Assembly: GCA_008125075.1 (NCBI GenBank)
Contig: VLTH01000003.1
Location: 458,718 to 522,717, forward strand
Length of the DNA stretch: 64,000 nt
Direction: 5' to 3'
Source of the DNA: Acetivibrio alkalicellulosi
Lineage (GTDB): Bacteria > Bacillota > Clostridia > Acetivibrionales > Acetivibrionaceae
Of the stretch, positions 27,048 to 35,566 are shown one piece after another. The position numbers were made by a program, and so were the translations under genes. Positions within the stretch are counted from its first letter, which is position 1, and the number at the start of each line of letters is the position of its first letter. The notes under the pieces are model-generated. The model was given only the letters and a program-made list of their open reading frames with translations. It was not told the origin of the DNA and did no database searches.

Positions 27048-27695
27048 ATGATTACTGCGGAGATGGTTAAATCGCTTCGTGAAAGTACCGGAGCAGGAAT
27101 GATGGATTGTAAAAAAGCTCTTACTGAAGCTAATGGCAATATGGAAAAAGCTGTTGAGTTGTTAAGAGAAAAAGGTTTGGCAGCTGCTGCTAAAAAAGCA
27201 GGAAGGATTGCTGCTGAAGGATTAGTTGAATCATATATTCATGGAGATGGAAGAATTGGTGTATTAGTTGAAGTTAACATTGAAACTGATTTTGCAGCAA
27301 AAAATGAAGATTTTAAAGAATTTGTTAGAGATGTAGCTATGCAGATTGCAGCAAGCAAGCCAGAATACATAAAAAGAGAAGAAGTTCCTGCAGATGCTAT
27401 TGAAAAAGAAAAAGAAATTTTAAGAGCACAGGCATTAAATGAAGGTAAACCTGAAAAAATAGTTGATAAAATGGTTGAAGGAAGAATAGAAAAGTATTAT
27501 AAAGAGGTTTGCTTGTTAGAACAGGGTTGGATAAAAGATCCTGACAAAACAATTAAACAACTACTTGCAGAAAAGATCGCTGTTATTGGTGAGAACATAA
27601 ATATCAGAAGGTTTGTCAGATTTGAAAGAGGAGAAGGTATAGAAAAGAAAGAAGAGAATTTTGCTGATGAAGTTATGAAGCAAATAAACGGTTAA
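27048..27695 (+). CDS. tsf: Elongation factor Ts
   Basis: This 215-residue protein recharges EF-Tu by GDP release. It has the N-terminal UBA-like domain with [19 protein letters not shown] and the core block [20 protein letters not shown]. It is of the shorter type found in Clostridia. The ATG follows GGAGGAG. Confidence 0.97.
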   Translation: MITAEMVKSLRESTGAGMMDCKKALTEANGNMEKAVELLREKGLAAAAKKAGRIAAEGLVESYIHGDGRIGVLVEVNIETDFAAKNEDFKEFVRDVAMQIAASKPEYIKREEVPADAIEKEKEILRAQALNEGKPEKIVDKMVEGRIEKYYKEVCLLEQGWIKDPDKTIKQLLAEKIAVIGENINIRRFVRFERGEGIEKKEENFADEVMKQING

Positions 27696-27709
27696 AGAAA
27701 AAGAAATTA

Positions 27710-27747
27710 AAGGGAGCATATAGTGAAGATTATATGTTCCCTTTTTA
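27710..27747 (+). terminator. Terminator after tsf
   Basis: AAGGGAGCATATA pairs with TATATGTTCCCTT, followed by TTTTA. Transcription of pyrH may continue by read-through or from its own promoter. Confidence 0.75.
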
Positions 27748-27779
27748 GAAATATTACAAAGAATGGGTGAATATTACTA

Positions 27780-28487
27780 ATGCATAAAGTTCAATATAAA
27801 AGAGTTATTTTAAAAATTAGTGGTGAGGCACTAGCAGGTGATCATAAACAGGGAATAAATACTGATATAATAAATGAAATATCAGGCAAAATTAAAGAAA
27901 TATACGATATGGGTGTTGAAGTTGCTATAGTTGTAGGGGGTGGCAATTTTTGGAGAGGAAGAAGCGGAAAGGGAATGGATCGCTCAACAGCAGATCATAT
28001 GGGTATGCTTGCTACAGTTATTAATGCGTTGGGATTACAGGATTCTCTTGAAGCAAGAGGAATTCCTACAAGAGTTCAAACAGCAATAGAAATGAGACAG
28101 ATGGCAGAACCTTACATAAGGAGAAAAGCGGTAAGACACCTAGAAAAGAAACGGATTGTAATATTTGCCTGTGGGACAGGGAATCCATATTTTTCAACTG
28201 ATACTACGGCAGCACTTAGAGCTGCAGAAATTGATGCAGAGGTTATTTTATTGGCAAAGAAAGTTGATGGAGTATATGACAGTGATCCAAACATAAATCC
28301 AAATGCTAAGAAATTTGAAAAACTTTCCTTTCTTGATGTACTAAACAAGGAACTTGGTGTAATGGATTCAACAGCGGCTTCTCTTTGTAAGGACAACAAT
28401 ATTCCTATTGTAGTTTTTGGATTGGACAATCCTGAAAATATTGTTAAAGTAATTTTAGGTGAAAGTATTGGTACAATAATAATGTAA
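27780..28487 (+). CDS. pyrH: Uridylate kinase
   Basis: This 235-residue kinase phosphorylates UMP to UDP, feeding pyrimidine nucleotide and cell-wall precursor synthesis. It belongs to the amino-acid kinase fold, with [21 protein letters not shown], the [15 protein letters not shown] helix, [18 protein letters not shown] and [10 protein letters not shown]. It is the usual bacterial hexameric type and is full length. Confidence 0.96.
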   Translation: MHKVQYKRVILKISGEALAGDHKQGINTDIINEISGKIKEIYDMGVEVAIVVGGGNFWRGRSGKGMDRSTADHMGMLATVINALGLQDSLEARGIPTRVQTAIEMRQMAEPYIRRKAVRHLEKKRIVIFACGTGNPYFSTDTTAALRAAEIDAEVILLAKKVDGVYDSDPNINPNAKKFEKLSFLDVLNKELGVMDSTAASLCKDNNIPIVVFGLDNPENIVKVILGESIGTIIM

Positions 28488-28505
28488 AAAGGAGAGGTGG
28501 AGAGT

Positions 28506-29063
28506 ATGTCTAAAGAGGAGTACAAAAATATTGAGGAAAAAATGGATAAGACAATTCAGGTTTTAAAAAATGAGCTCAATGGTGTAAGAGCTGGAAGGGC
28601 AAATCCAACAGTGTTAGACAGAGTTTCTATAGACTATTATGGAACACCTACACCAATTAATCAATTGGCAAATGTATCTGTTCCTGAAGCTAGGGTTATA
28701 ATTATTCAGCCTTGGGAAACTAAACTATTAAAAGATATTGAAAAAGAAATTCAAAAATCAGATATTGGTATTAATCCCAACAATGATGGTAAGGTTATAA
28801 GGCTTGTTTTTCCGGCTCTTACTGAGGAGAGAAGAAAAGAGCTTACTAAAGTTGTGAAAAAGTTTGGAGAAGAAGCTAAGGTTGCAATAAGATCAATAAG
28901 GCGCGACGGTATAGAAAAAATGAAGTCGATGAAGAAAAAAGCAGAGATAACAGAAGATGATTTGAAGATAGCTGAAAAGGACATTCAAAACATGACCGAC
29001 AAATATATAGAGGATATTGATACTATTGTACAGCTTAAAGATGAAGAGATTTTAGAGGTTTAA
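28506..29063 (+). CDS. frr: Ribosome recycling factor
   Basis: This 185-residue tRNA-shaped protein splits post-termination ribosomes together with EF-G. Recognised blocks are LNGVRAGRANP, DYYGTPTPINQLANVSVPEAR and IRLVFPALTEERRKEL. The ATG at 28506 follows AAGGAGAGG; an in-frame GTG at 28497 lies within the ribosome site and is not chosen. Confidence 0.96.
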   Translation: MSKEEYKNIEEKMDKTIQVLKNELNGVRAGRANPTVLDRVSIDYYGTPTPINQLANVSVPEARVIIIQPWETKLLKDIEKEIQKSDIGINPNNDGKVIRLVFPALTEERRKELTKVVKKFGEEAKVAIRSIRRDGIEKMKSMKKKAEITEDDLKIAEKDIQNMTDKYIEDIDTIVQLKDEEILEV

Positions 29064-29064
29064 T

Positions 29065-29265
29065 ATGTTAATTGATAAAATTCTAGGTTTGACTCTTAGA
29101 GAAGCAAAGGAGATAATTGAACATGAAGGTAAATACATATATTCTGTTCATGTGACCAGTCCACCTAGGGAAAGAACCAATGAATATGAAGATTATTATA
29201 GAGTATTGAATGTAAAAGAATTGGATGAATCTAATATTAAACTTATTGTTTGTAAACCCCTCTGA
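29065..29265 (+). CDS. Small conserved protein after frr (66 aa)
   Basis: This short acidic/basic protein starts one base after the frr stop codon and uses the AGAGGTT at the end of frr as its ribosome site, so it should be translationally coupled. The sequence (LTLREAKEIIEHEGKYIYSV ... DYYRVLNVKELDE) has no membrane segment or known motif. The intrinsic terminator begins inside its last codons, making it the last gene of the unit. No function is known to me. Confidence 0.65.
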   Translation: MLIDKILGLTLREAKEIIEHEGKYIYSVHVTSPPRERTNEYEDYYRVLNVKELDESNIKLIVCKPL

Positions 29266-29288
29266 TAAAAAGAGGGGTTAATTTTTTT
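29255..29288 (+). terminator. Terminator of the rpsB-frr unit
   Basis: AACCCCTCT (29255-29263) pairs with AGAGGGGTT (29271-29279), followed by AATTTTTTT. It overlaps the last codons of the 66-aa gene. Confidence 0.85.
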
Positions 29289-29717
29289 CAAAGTCAAATT
29301 AGAAAGTCAAATTAGGGACGGTTCTTGAATTGAATATTGTAGTAAATTAAAGTGTGTACAAGGAATGGAGAATTATAACTGTCAAGTAAATTACGCCCCC
29401 CCTAAAAAGTCAGAGAGTATTCGAAATATATATTAAATAGATTTTAAATATAACATATCGCAGCGGAAGCTGCAATCATAGTAGTTAAGTTCCGCTGCGA
29501 TAAACAGAGGAACTATATCTTCAAAAAGTTTGCTAAAAAAGCAAACTTTTTGAGAAGAATAGTATATCATCAAAGCAAGCTAATTTGCCAATAGATGCCA
29601 GATTGTGGCATCTATGCACTTATAAGGTTCGATTAAATGTATATATTTTTATGAGGTGATAATGTTTTTTATTTTTTAATAAAAGAGATTAATAAATATT
29701 TTAAGGAGGAATTAAGT
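29289..29717. other. Hairpin-rich non-coding stretch before the dockerin gene
   Basis: No gene is seen. It holds a GGGACGGTTCT motif at about 29313 (typical of short mobile-element ends), a perfect 13-bp inverted repeat TATCGCAGCGGAA (29456-29468) and TTCCGCTGCGATA (29490-29502), and a second 13-bp hairpin (29522-29534 with 29540-29552). A third hairpin, AGATGCCA/TGGCATCT, lies near 29591-29612. The dockerin gene ribosome site AAGGAGG lies at the right end. Confidence 0.6.
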
Positions 29718-31421
29718 ATGACTAAGAAAAGTTTGTTTTTAGTGTTTGTTATTGTGATTGGTTTTGTCTTTTATGGAGGAACCATGTCTTTTGCTGCAAA
29801 CTACAAAATGTATTACAGTATCAATGAAGCTACCAATATTACTTCATCTAGTGCTGTTATTTCAGGCAGTATAATAAGAGGGGAACAGATTGATAATAAC
29901 ATTACTGTACCTGGATATGTTTTTAGCTTAAAAGTTTTTGAAACAAAAAATCCTGACAATGAACAACAAGTTCCAGTGGGAGGAGGTACTCGTGGTGGTG
30001 ATTTTGAAGAAAAGATTGAAAATCTTAAACCTGATACAGAATATACTTTTCTTGTCATAGGTCATTCTGTAAACATAAATCCTCTTACTGATAGTCCAAT
30101 TGAGTTAACTTTCAGTACTAGTTCAGAAACTACACAGGAATTTTTATATGGGGATGTTAACGGAGATGGAAGAATAAACTCAATTGATTATATCCTTGTG
30201 AAAAGATACATATTAGGAATTATAACGGAATTTGCAACAGAAGATGGTTTAAAGGCGGCAGATGTTGATAATAATGGGAGCATAAACAGTATTGATTTGT
30301 CTTATATCCGTCGATATATTTTGGGTATCATAAATGCTTTTCCAGCGGAACAAAAGTGGATTCCTTATGTGATCAATGAAGAGCATGTGTCCTTTGATTT
30401 AGAACGAAAAACTGATGGTAATTATATTGCCAAAATAAAATTGACATTTCCAACAAATGGGTATAGAGTGTCTTATGTTGATAGAGTAAATATGGCAGTT
30501 CCTGCTCGTTATGATCCTGATGGTATTCGTAAAATGTTTTTGAGTGAACTTGCTAGTATAGAGGCTTATACTGGTTTGGCACAAGACGTTATAACTACAT
30601 TAGAATTAAATTATACTTTGGGTATACTTTATCCTGGTAAATATGAGTTTGTGTTTGTTTCAAATGGCCATAGGAGAATATTTCAATTTGCAATAGAAAA
30701 TGATGATTTGTGGCATATATATTCGTACGGACAGTTCCTTGATCCCTTTAGCCTAGAACAGAATGAAGACGGAAGTTATATTGCAAATGTTAAGCTTACA
30801 TTTCCTACATCAGGATATATTGTTGATTACAATGATGAAGTAACTATGACAGTTCCTACAATCCCTGATCCAGATGGCGCAAATATAGTACTTTTAGGTG
30901 ACACAGCCTATATAAGCAGGTCAAGTGGTCCTTATTTGAATGCAGTGCATTATAAAGATGTAAAATATACACTAGGAAAGCTTGAACCAGGGATATATAA
31001 GTTTATATTTAATTCAAATAATAATACAAATGATAATAGCAGGTCTTATTTATTTGAAATTCCTGAAGAGGAAGAGTTGGTACCTTATGAGCTTAATGAT
31101 AGACAGGTTTATTTTAATATTATTAAAAATCAAGATGGAGAATATGATGCTAGAATAACAATAAGATTTCCAACTGCAGGGTACAGTGTAACTTACAACG
31201 AAGATGTAACAAGGGAATTTACGGGAGTACAGCATCCGGATAAAACACTTATGGTATTTAGAAATGATAGTTTTAAAGTTGAAGCTAACACAAATCCATT
31301 AATACCTGTTCCGACTATAGTACAAATAGATTATAAACTAGGCAAACTAACTCCAGCAAAATATGAGTTTGTTTTTTGTTCAAATGATTTTAGTAAAACC
31401 TTTCCATTTGAAATCAGATAG
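29718..31421 (+). CDS. Secreted dockerin protein with three repeated C-terminal modules
   Basis: This 567-residue protein has a signal peptide (1 to about 26) and a fibronectin-like domain (about 27-135). A type I dockerin follows (about 145-207), with two calcium loops, DVNGDGRINSID and DVDNNGSINSID, each followed by a KRYILGI/RRYILGI helix. Three copies of a module of about 115 residues end the protein (starting near 212, 335 and 455). Each has F(P)T-GY-V-Y and a closing LGKL-PGKYEFVF-S. No catalytic domain is visible. The dockerin would plug it into a cohesin-bearing scaffold. The dockerin is internal rather than terminal, which is unusual. The module family was not recognised. Confidence 0.88.
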   Translation: MTKKSLFLVFVIVIGFVFYGGTMSFAANYKMYYSINEATNITSSSAVISGSIIRGEQIDNNITVPGYVFSLKVFETKNPDNEQQVPVGGGTRGGDFEEKIENLKPDTEYTFLVIGHSVNINPLTDSPIELTFSTSSETTQEFLYGDVNGDGRINSIDYILVKRYILGIITEFATEDGLKAADVDNNGSINSIDLSYIRRYILGIINAFPAEQKWIPYVINEEHVSFDLERKTDGNYIAKIKLTFPTNGYRVSYVDRVNMAVPARYDPDGIRKMFLSELASIEAYTGLAQDVITTLELNYTLGILYPGKYEFVFVSNGHRRIFQFAIENDDLWHIYSYGQFLDPFSLEQNEDGSYIANVKLTFPTSGYIVDYNDEVTMTVPTIPDPDGANIVLLGDTAYISRSSGPYLNAVHYKDVKYTLGKLEPGIYKFIFNSNNNTNDNSRSYLFEIPEEEELVPYELNDRQVYFNIIKNQDGEYDARITIRFPTAGYSVTYNEDVTREFTGVQHPDKTLMVFRNDSFKVEANTNPLIPVPTIVQIDYKLGKLTPAKYEFVFCSNDFSKTFPFEIR

Positions 31422-31480
31422 GTTTTACAGTAGTATAGCAGGATGTTAAGTTTTAGCTAAATGAGTTAAGAGACTTAAAC

Positions 31481-31524
31481 AAAAGGGCTTTAAGTAGAGA
31501 ATTTATTCTATGGGAAGCCCTTTT
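31481..31524 (+). terminator. Terminator of the dockerin gene
   Basis: AAAAGGGCTT pairs with AAGCCCTTTT around a long loop, followed by ATTA. Confidence 0.65.
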
Positions 31525-31715
31525 ATTATGTGTGAGTTTAAAAAAAGTAAAAAAAAGTCTATTATTAAATTTTATACATAATTCTACAAGTAATTTATTT
31601 CAAGGTTAACAGCATTTTTCAATATATCTAAGGAGATATTTTTATATAAATTATTGGAACTTATATTTTGGACTTAACATAATATGTATTAGATTGATTA
31701 ATAAAAGGTGATATT

Positions 31716-32282
31716 ATGGAAAAAACTCGAGTGTCTCCTCCTTGGTATACTTTTGCAAACCAAATAAATTACACTTATGGAAGAAGTCCGTATGTTAAGG
31801 TAAGAGAACTGAAAGAACTAAAAAATGGCAACTATGTTTTAAATATCTACGTAAAAAATAAAGTTATTGCTTATGCGGTTAGACAAGTGCTACCGTTAAA
31901 AGAAGCATATGGAAATATCGAGGTTTATATTAAGGTTTATGACCCTAGTCGCAAAGAAGTAAAAATAGCAAAGCAAGTTGTTTATACAGATAAAAAGTTA
32001 GCTAAACTTTTCTGTGTGGCTTTATATAAAAATCCTCTATTTGTAGGAGCAGTTCTTACAGGGGGAAAAGTGCCTCAATTTATTGACTTTCCACAGGTTG
32101 CTATTGTTATAAAAAAAGCTGTAGTGCAGTTTTTTAATGATGATATTTCAGATTTATGTTCAAACTATAATGAGGTAGCTGCTAAAGTATTTGAGGAGGT
32201 TACAACTCTTCGTTACCCAGTAAGGAAAGAAGTTACCTTTACAACACAAGATAAAAAATGCGGTTTACAAAAGAATTTATAA
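31716..32282 (+). CDS. Hypothetical conserved-looking protein (188 aa)
   Basis: This soluble 188-residue protein starts with MEKTRVSPPWYTFANQINYT. It has a mixed alpha/beta pattern, with strands such as NYVLNIYVKNKVIAYAV and IEVYIKVYDPS and a helical end. No signal peptide, membrane segment or known motif is visible. It stands as a single gene between terminators, behind AAAGGTG. The function is unknown to me; the composition and codon use match the core genome. Confidence 0.6.
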   Translation: MEKTRVSPPWYTFANQINYTYGRSPYVKVRELKELKNGNYVLNIYVKNKVIAYAVRQVLPLKEAYGNIEVYIKVYDPSRKEVKIAKQVVYTDKKLAKLFCVALYKNPLFVGAVLTGGKVPQFIDFPQVAIVIKKAVVQFFNDDISDLCSNYNEVAAKVFEEVTTLRYPVRKEVTFTTQDKKCGLQKNL

Positions 32283-32515
32283 TGTGGGAGGGGTTGTTAG
32301 TTGAGTATTCACAACTTTTCTACCACATTTTTAAGTACTAATAATTTATGCACCCCTTTTAATTATTTTATTTTAGTTGGAAAGTAGTAATTGAATAATA
32401 TATAATAGATGGTACATGTGAATTTTTCCTATGTGCCACTTTTTTATTAGGGAGGTTAATTTAAAGCATTTATTTAAGTAGTTGAAAAATTGGTAAAAAA
32501 ACATATTCTAGAATA

Positions 32516-32544
32516 TTGACACAATTATTGAACTGGAATATAAT
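32516..32544 (+). promoter_or_regulatory. Consensus promoter of the rtcB-prfH leader
   Basis: TTGACA (32516-32521), an exact 17-bp spacer and TATAAT (32539-32544) form a perfect housekeeping promoter, more than 400 bp upstream of rtcB. Confidence 0.8.
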
Positions 32545-32550
32545 AATAGA

Positions 32551-32872
32551 GTAAGATTTACAAATTTATCTATTCTGAAAACAAGTATGAAGAATAGAAG
32601 AGTTTAATGTAATTAATTTTTCTATGCCTTGTGCTCATTAAAGCCTATGGCATATGTAGCTGTAGTTGATTTAATCAATTGCTAGTCTTTGCAACTTAGA
32701 AAGGAGTGTTGAAAATGACAACAATAATTTATGAGGTGTTTAGTCTATAATTTAATAAATGACCAAAAAGCATAGTATTTTTTGTTGTGTTTTTATGGTC
32801 ATGTTTTGAATGTAACCGTCACTAGAAAAGAAAACAAAGTTTGGGCTCACGATAGGTTATCGTGTTTTTTAT
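32551..32872 (+). ncRNA. Long leader or small RNA ending in a terminator, upstream of rtcB-prfH
   Basis: The transcript from the promoter at 32516 would carry a stem CTATTCTGAAAA/GAAGAATAG near 32570, TATGCC/GGCATA near 32625-32655 and an 11-codon mini-gene behind AAAGGAG (ATG at 32715). An ATGACCA/TGGTCAT stem follows near 32759-32805. It ends at an intrinsic terminator, CACGATA/TATCGTG with TTTTTT (32848-32872). Either it is an attenuated 5' leader or a separate small RNA. No known riboswitch class was recognised. The rest of the 600-bp gap shows no gene. Confidence 0.45.
32848..32872 (+). terminator. Intrinsic terminator upstream of rtcB
   Basis: A perfect 7-bp stem CACGATA/TATCGTG with a GGT loop is followed by six T. 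It lies about 90 bp before the rtcB start, so it would block most transcription into the operon unless bypassed. Confidence 0.75.
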
Positions 32873-32959
32873 TGCCAAAAATAAACCGTGGTTACTGTAT
32901 CACGGTATTTTCATGCCTTTTTTAAGTATCAGAGATATGAAAGGAGAAACAAAATTTTT

Positions 32960-34063
32960 ATGAATAAAGTTACTATTATTTCATCTACAAATAATTGGAT
33001 GGAACAAAATGCAATTGATCAAATCAATCAAATTAGTAAATTACCTGGCGTAGTTAGAGCAGTGGGGTTACCTGATCTTCATCCAGGGAAAACACCTGTA
33101 GGAGCTGCTATTATTACTGAAAATGTAATTTATCCACATTTAGTTGGCAACGATATAGGTTGTGGTATGAGTATGTTTATGACAGACATAAAAAAAAGAA
33201 AAATTAAAATTGATAGAATGATAAAAAAATTAGAAGTAATAGAAAACTTACGAGAAATCCCACTACCAAAAGAAAATGATTTAAATAAGTATTTTTCTTT
33301 ATTGGGATCAAACCTTGGTACTATAGGTGGAGGTAATCATTTTGCAGAGCTTCAGGAAGTTGATACTGTATTTGATGAAGAACTATTTATAAATCTGGGG
33401 TTTGACAAAAATAACATTATGCTTCTGATTCATAGTGGTTCAAGAGGGTATGGACAAAGTATTCTAGATGAAAGTATTAAAGTATATAGTGCACAAAATG
33501 GTTTATTGCATTCATCAGAAGCTGCAATTAATTATCTATCATCTCATGATAATGCAGTCAATTTGGCATCTGTGAACAGGGATTTAATTGCATATAAAAT
33601 TTTAAAATCTCTAGGAGTAGAGGCGAGCGTACCTAAGCTTCTAGATTGCTCTCATAACTTTGTAAGCATAAAAGAATGGGATAATAAATTATTTTACATT
33701 CATAGAAAGGGTGCTGCACCAGCTGATAAAGGCCCTGTTATTATTCCAGGCTCAAGAGGCTCACTTTCATATTTAGTAATGCCAACAGATAACGTAGAAG
33801 TAGCTGGATTTTCCTTAGCTCATGGCTCAGGTAGAAAGTGGGAACGAAGCATGTGTAGGGCAAGGCTTGAAAGTAAATATACAAAAGAAAGTATCAAATC
33901 TACTAAACTTAAAGGAAGAGTTATCTGTAATGATACCAAACTTCTTTTTGAAGAAGCTTCCGAGGCATACAAAAATATTGATACAGTAATACGAAGTTTA
34001 GTGGATTTTGAATTGGTAAAAGTAATTTCAACCTTTAAACCAATATTAACCTATAAAAATTAG
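32960..34063 (+). CDS. rtcB: RNA ligase RtcB family protein (RtcB2 type, paired with PrfH)
   Basis: This 367-residue enzyme joins RNA ends carrying 3'-phosphate (or 2',3'-cyclic phosphate) and 5'-OH, using GTP and Mn2+. It keeps VGNDIGCGMS (metal-binding Asp and Cys), GTIGGGNHFAE, LLIHSGSRGYG, DCSHNF, HRKGAAPADKG and LAHGSGR, whose His288 is the expected GMP-accepting residue. It is shorter than the classical tRNA-repair RtcB, in line with the type linked to PrfH. The ATG at 32960 is chosen as the natural N-terminus (MNKVTIISS). A short frame (ATG at 32938) overlaps it as ATGA and may couple translation. prfH follows after 8 bp. Confidence 0.9.
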   Translation: MNKVTIISSTNNWMEQNAIDQINQISKLPGVVRAVGLPDLHPGKTPVGAAIITENVIYPHLVGNDIGCGMSMFMTDIKKRKIKIDRMIKKLEVIENLREIPLPKENDLNKYFSLLGSNLGTIGGGNHFAELQEVDTVFDEELFINLGFDKNNIMLLIHSGSRGYGQSILDESIKVYSAQNGLLHSSEAAINYLSSHDNAVNLASVNRDLIAYKILKSLGVEASVPKLLDCSHNFVSIKEWDNKLFYIHRKGAAPADKGPVIIPGSRGSLSYLVMPTDNVEVAGFSLAHGSGRKWERSMCRARLESKYTKESIKSTKLKGRVICNDTKLLFEEASEAYKNIDTVIRSLVDFELVKVISTFKPILTYKN

Positions 34064-34071
34064 GAGGGTAT

Positions 34072-34707
34072 ATGTGGATACAGATTAGCTCTGGAAAAGG
34101 ACCAGATGAGTGCGAACTTGCAGTAAGCCTTTTCGTAAAAACATATCAGGAGGAATGCTGCAAAAAAGGAATAAAAGTAAATTTAACAGATTTAGTACCT
34201 GGAAACATATCAAATAATTTAAAATCTGCACTTTTATCTTTAGATTTAGAATCCCAATGGGATAAAGAAATTGAGTTGATGAGTGGGAGTATTTTGTGGA
34301 TTTGTAAAAGTCCATATAGGCCAAATCATAAAAGAAAAAACTGGTTTATAAATATTGAAGTTTTTAGCTTATCAGAAAAACTTAGTTTTTCTGATAAGGA
34401 TGTACACTTTGAATCAATGAGGAGCTCGGGACCTGGGGGACAAAACGTTAATAAGGTTGAAACTGGAGTAAGGGCTTTTCATATTCCCACTGGTTTGACT
34501 GTAACAGCCATTGAGGAAAGATCACAATACATGAATAAAAAGCTGGCGCTTGCAAGGTTGTCAAGCCTTATAAAAGCAAAAAATCAGGAGAGTTTTTTAA
34601 ATGATAAGAAAACACTTTGGATGCAGCACAATACTCTTGAAAGAGGCAATGCTATTAGAATCTACGAAGGTATGGAATTTAAGTTGAAAAAGTCCCATAC
34701 CTGCTGA
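34072..34707 (+). CDS. prfH: Peptide chain release factor H
   Basis: This 211-residue class I release-factor homologue lacks the codon-recognition domain. It keeps the GGQ loop (SSGPGGQNVNKVETGVRAF, GGQ at about 122-124) that hydrolyses peptidyl-tRNA. In known systems PrfH acts with the RtcB-like ligase to clear and repair ribosomes whose 16S decoding centre has been cut. The N-terminal 80 residues are PrfH-specific. The ATG lies behind AGGAGGG, 8 bp after rtcB, so the two form an operon. Confidence 0.92.
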   Translation: MWIQISSGKGPDECELAVSLFVKTYQEECCKKGIKVNLTDLVPGNISNNLKSALLSLDLESQWDKEIELMSGSILWICKSPYRPNHKRKNWFINIEVFSLSEKLSFSDKDVHFESMRSSGPGGQNVNKVETGVRAFHIPTGLTVTAIEERSQYMNKKLALARLSSLIKAKNQESFLNDKKTLWMQHNTLERGNAIRIYEGMEFKLKKSHTC

Positions 34708-34806
34708 AATCTATGCCTTTACATTATCACTAGGTTTTGTTAAAATGAGTTTTAGGTAATATCAAGAATTTTACTTGATTGGTTTTTGCAAATTTTGGAG
34801 GTTTAA

Positions 34807-35562
34807 ATGAATTTCATAAAGAATATGTTTAAAAAGAATACTATTAGTACAAAAGTGGACACTAAAAATATACCTGTTCATATTGCTATAATTATGGATG
34901 GTAACGGGCGATGGGCAAAAAAAAGAGGCCTTCCACGATCAATAGGCCACAATGAAGGGGCTAAAACACTAAAAACCATTTCAACCTTTTGTGGCGAGTT
35001 TGGAATCAAATATCTTACTGTTTACGCTTTTTCTACTGAAAATTGGAAGAGACCTAAATCAGAAGTTGATGCTCTTATGGATTTGCTGCTAGATTTTTTA
35101 AAAAATGCGGAAACACATATAGGAGGCAAGGATGTAAGAATACAAACAATCGGTGATGTAAGTGTTTTAAGCGAGGAGATTAAAAAAGAGATTGTTAGAG
35201 TTACAAATATAACAAAGGAAAACAAAGGGTTGATTTTAAATATTGCATTAAATTATGGGGGTAGGAGTGAAATTCTTCATGCAGTTAAGGAAATAGCGGG
35301 TAATATAGAAAAGAAAAAAATAACGGTAAATGATATTGATGAAGAAATGATATCAAATAATCTTTATACAAAAGGTATTCCTGATCCGGATATATTAATA
35401 AGGCCAGGAAAAGAGAGTAGGCTAAGTAATTTTTTATTGTGGCAGACAGCTTATACAGAGATATGGTACACAGATGTTTTATGGCCTGATTTTAGAAAAG
35501 AGCATATTATTGAGGCCGTATTAGACTATCAGAACAGAAACAGAAGATATGGAGGACTTTAG
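34807..35562 (+). CDS. uppS: Isoprenyl transferase (undecaprenyl diphosphate synthase)
   Basis: This 251-residue cis-prenyltransferase builds the C55 lipid carrier for cell-wall synthesis from farnesyl and isopentenyl diphosphates. It shows HIAIIMDGNGRWAKKRGLPR (catalytic Asp in MDGNGRWA), YAFSTENWKRP, LNIALNYGGRSEI and PDILIRPGKESRLSNFLLWQ. It starts at ATG behind GGAGG. It leads the uppS-cdsA-dxr-rseP-ispG row. Confidence 0.96.
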   Translation: MNFIKNMFKKNTISTKVDTKNIPVHIAIIMDGNGRWAKKRGLPRSIGHNEGAKTLKTISTFCGEFGIKYLTVYAFSTENWKRPKSEVDALMDLLLDFLKNAETHIGGKDVRIQTIGDVSVLSEEIKKEIVRVTNITKENKGLILNIALNYGGRSEILHAVKEIAGNIEKKKITVNDIDEEMISNNLYTKGIPDPDILIRPGKESRLSNFLLWQTAYTEIWYTDVLWPDFRKEHIIEAVLDYQNRNRRYGGL

Positions 35563-35566
35563 TTTT

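Noticed and set aside
32715-32750. Eleven-codon mini-gene in the rtcB leader as a separate CDS
   Set aside because: It has a good ribosome site but only 11 codons and no sign of conservation in this window; it is kept as part of the leader description.
34085-34324. Minus-strand frame over prfH
   Set aside because: It is antisense to a gene with an intact GGQ motif and operon context.
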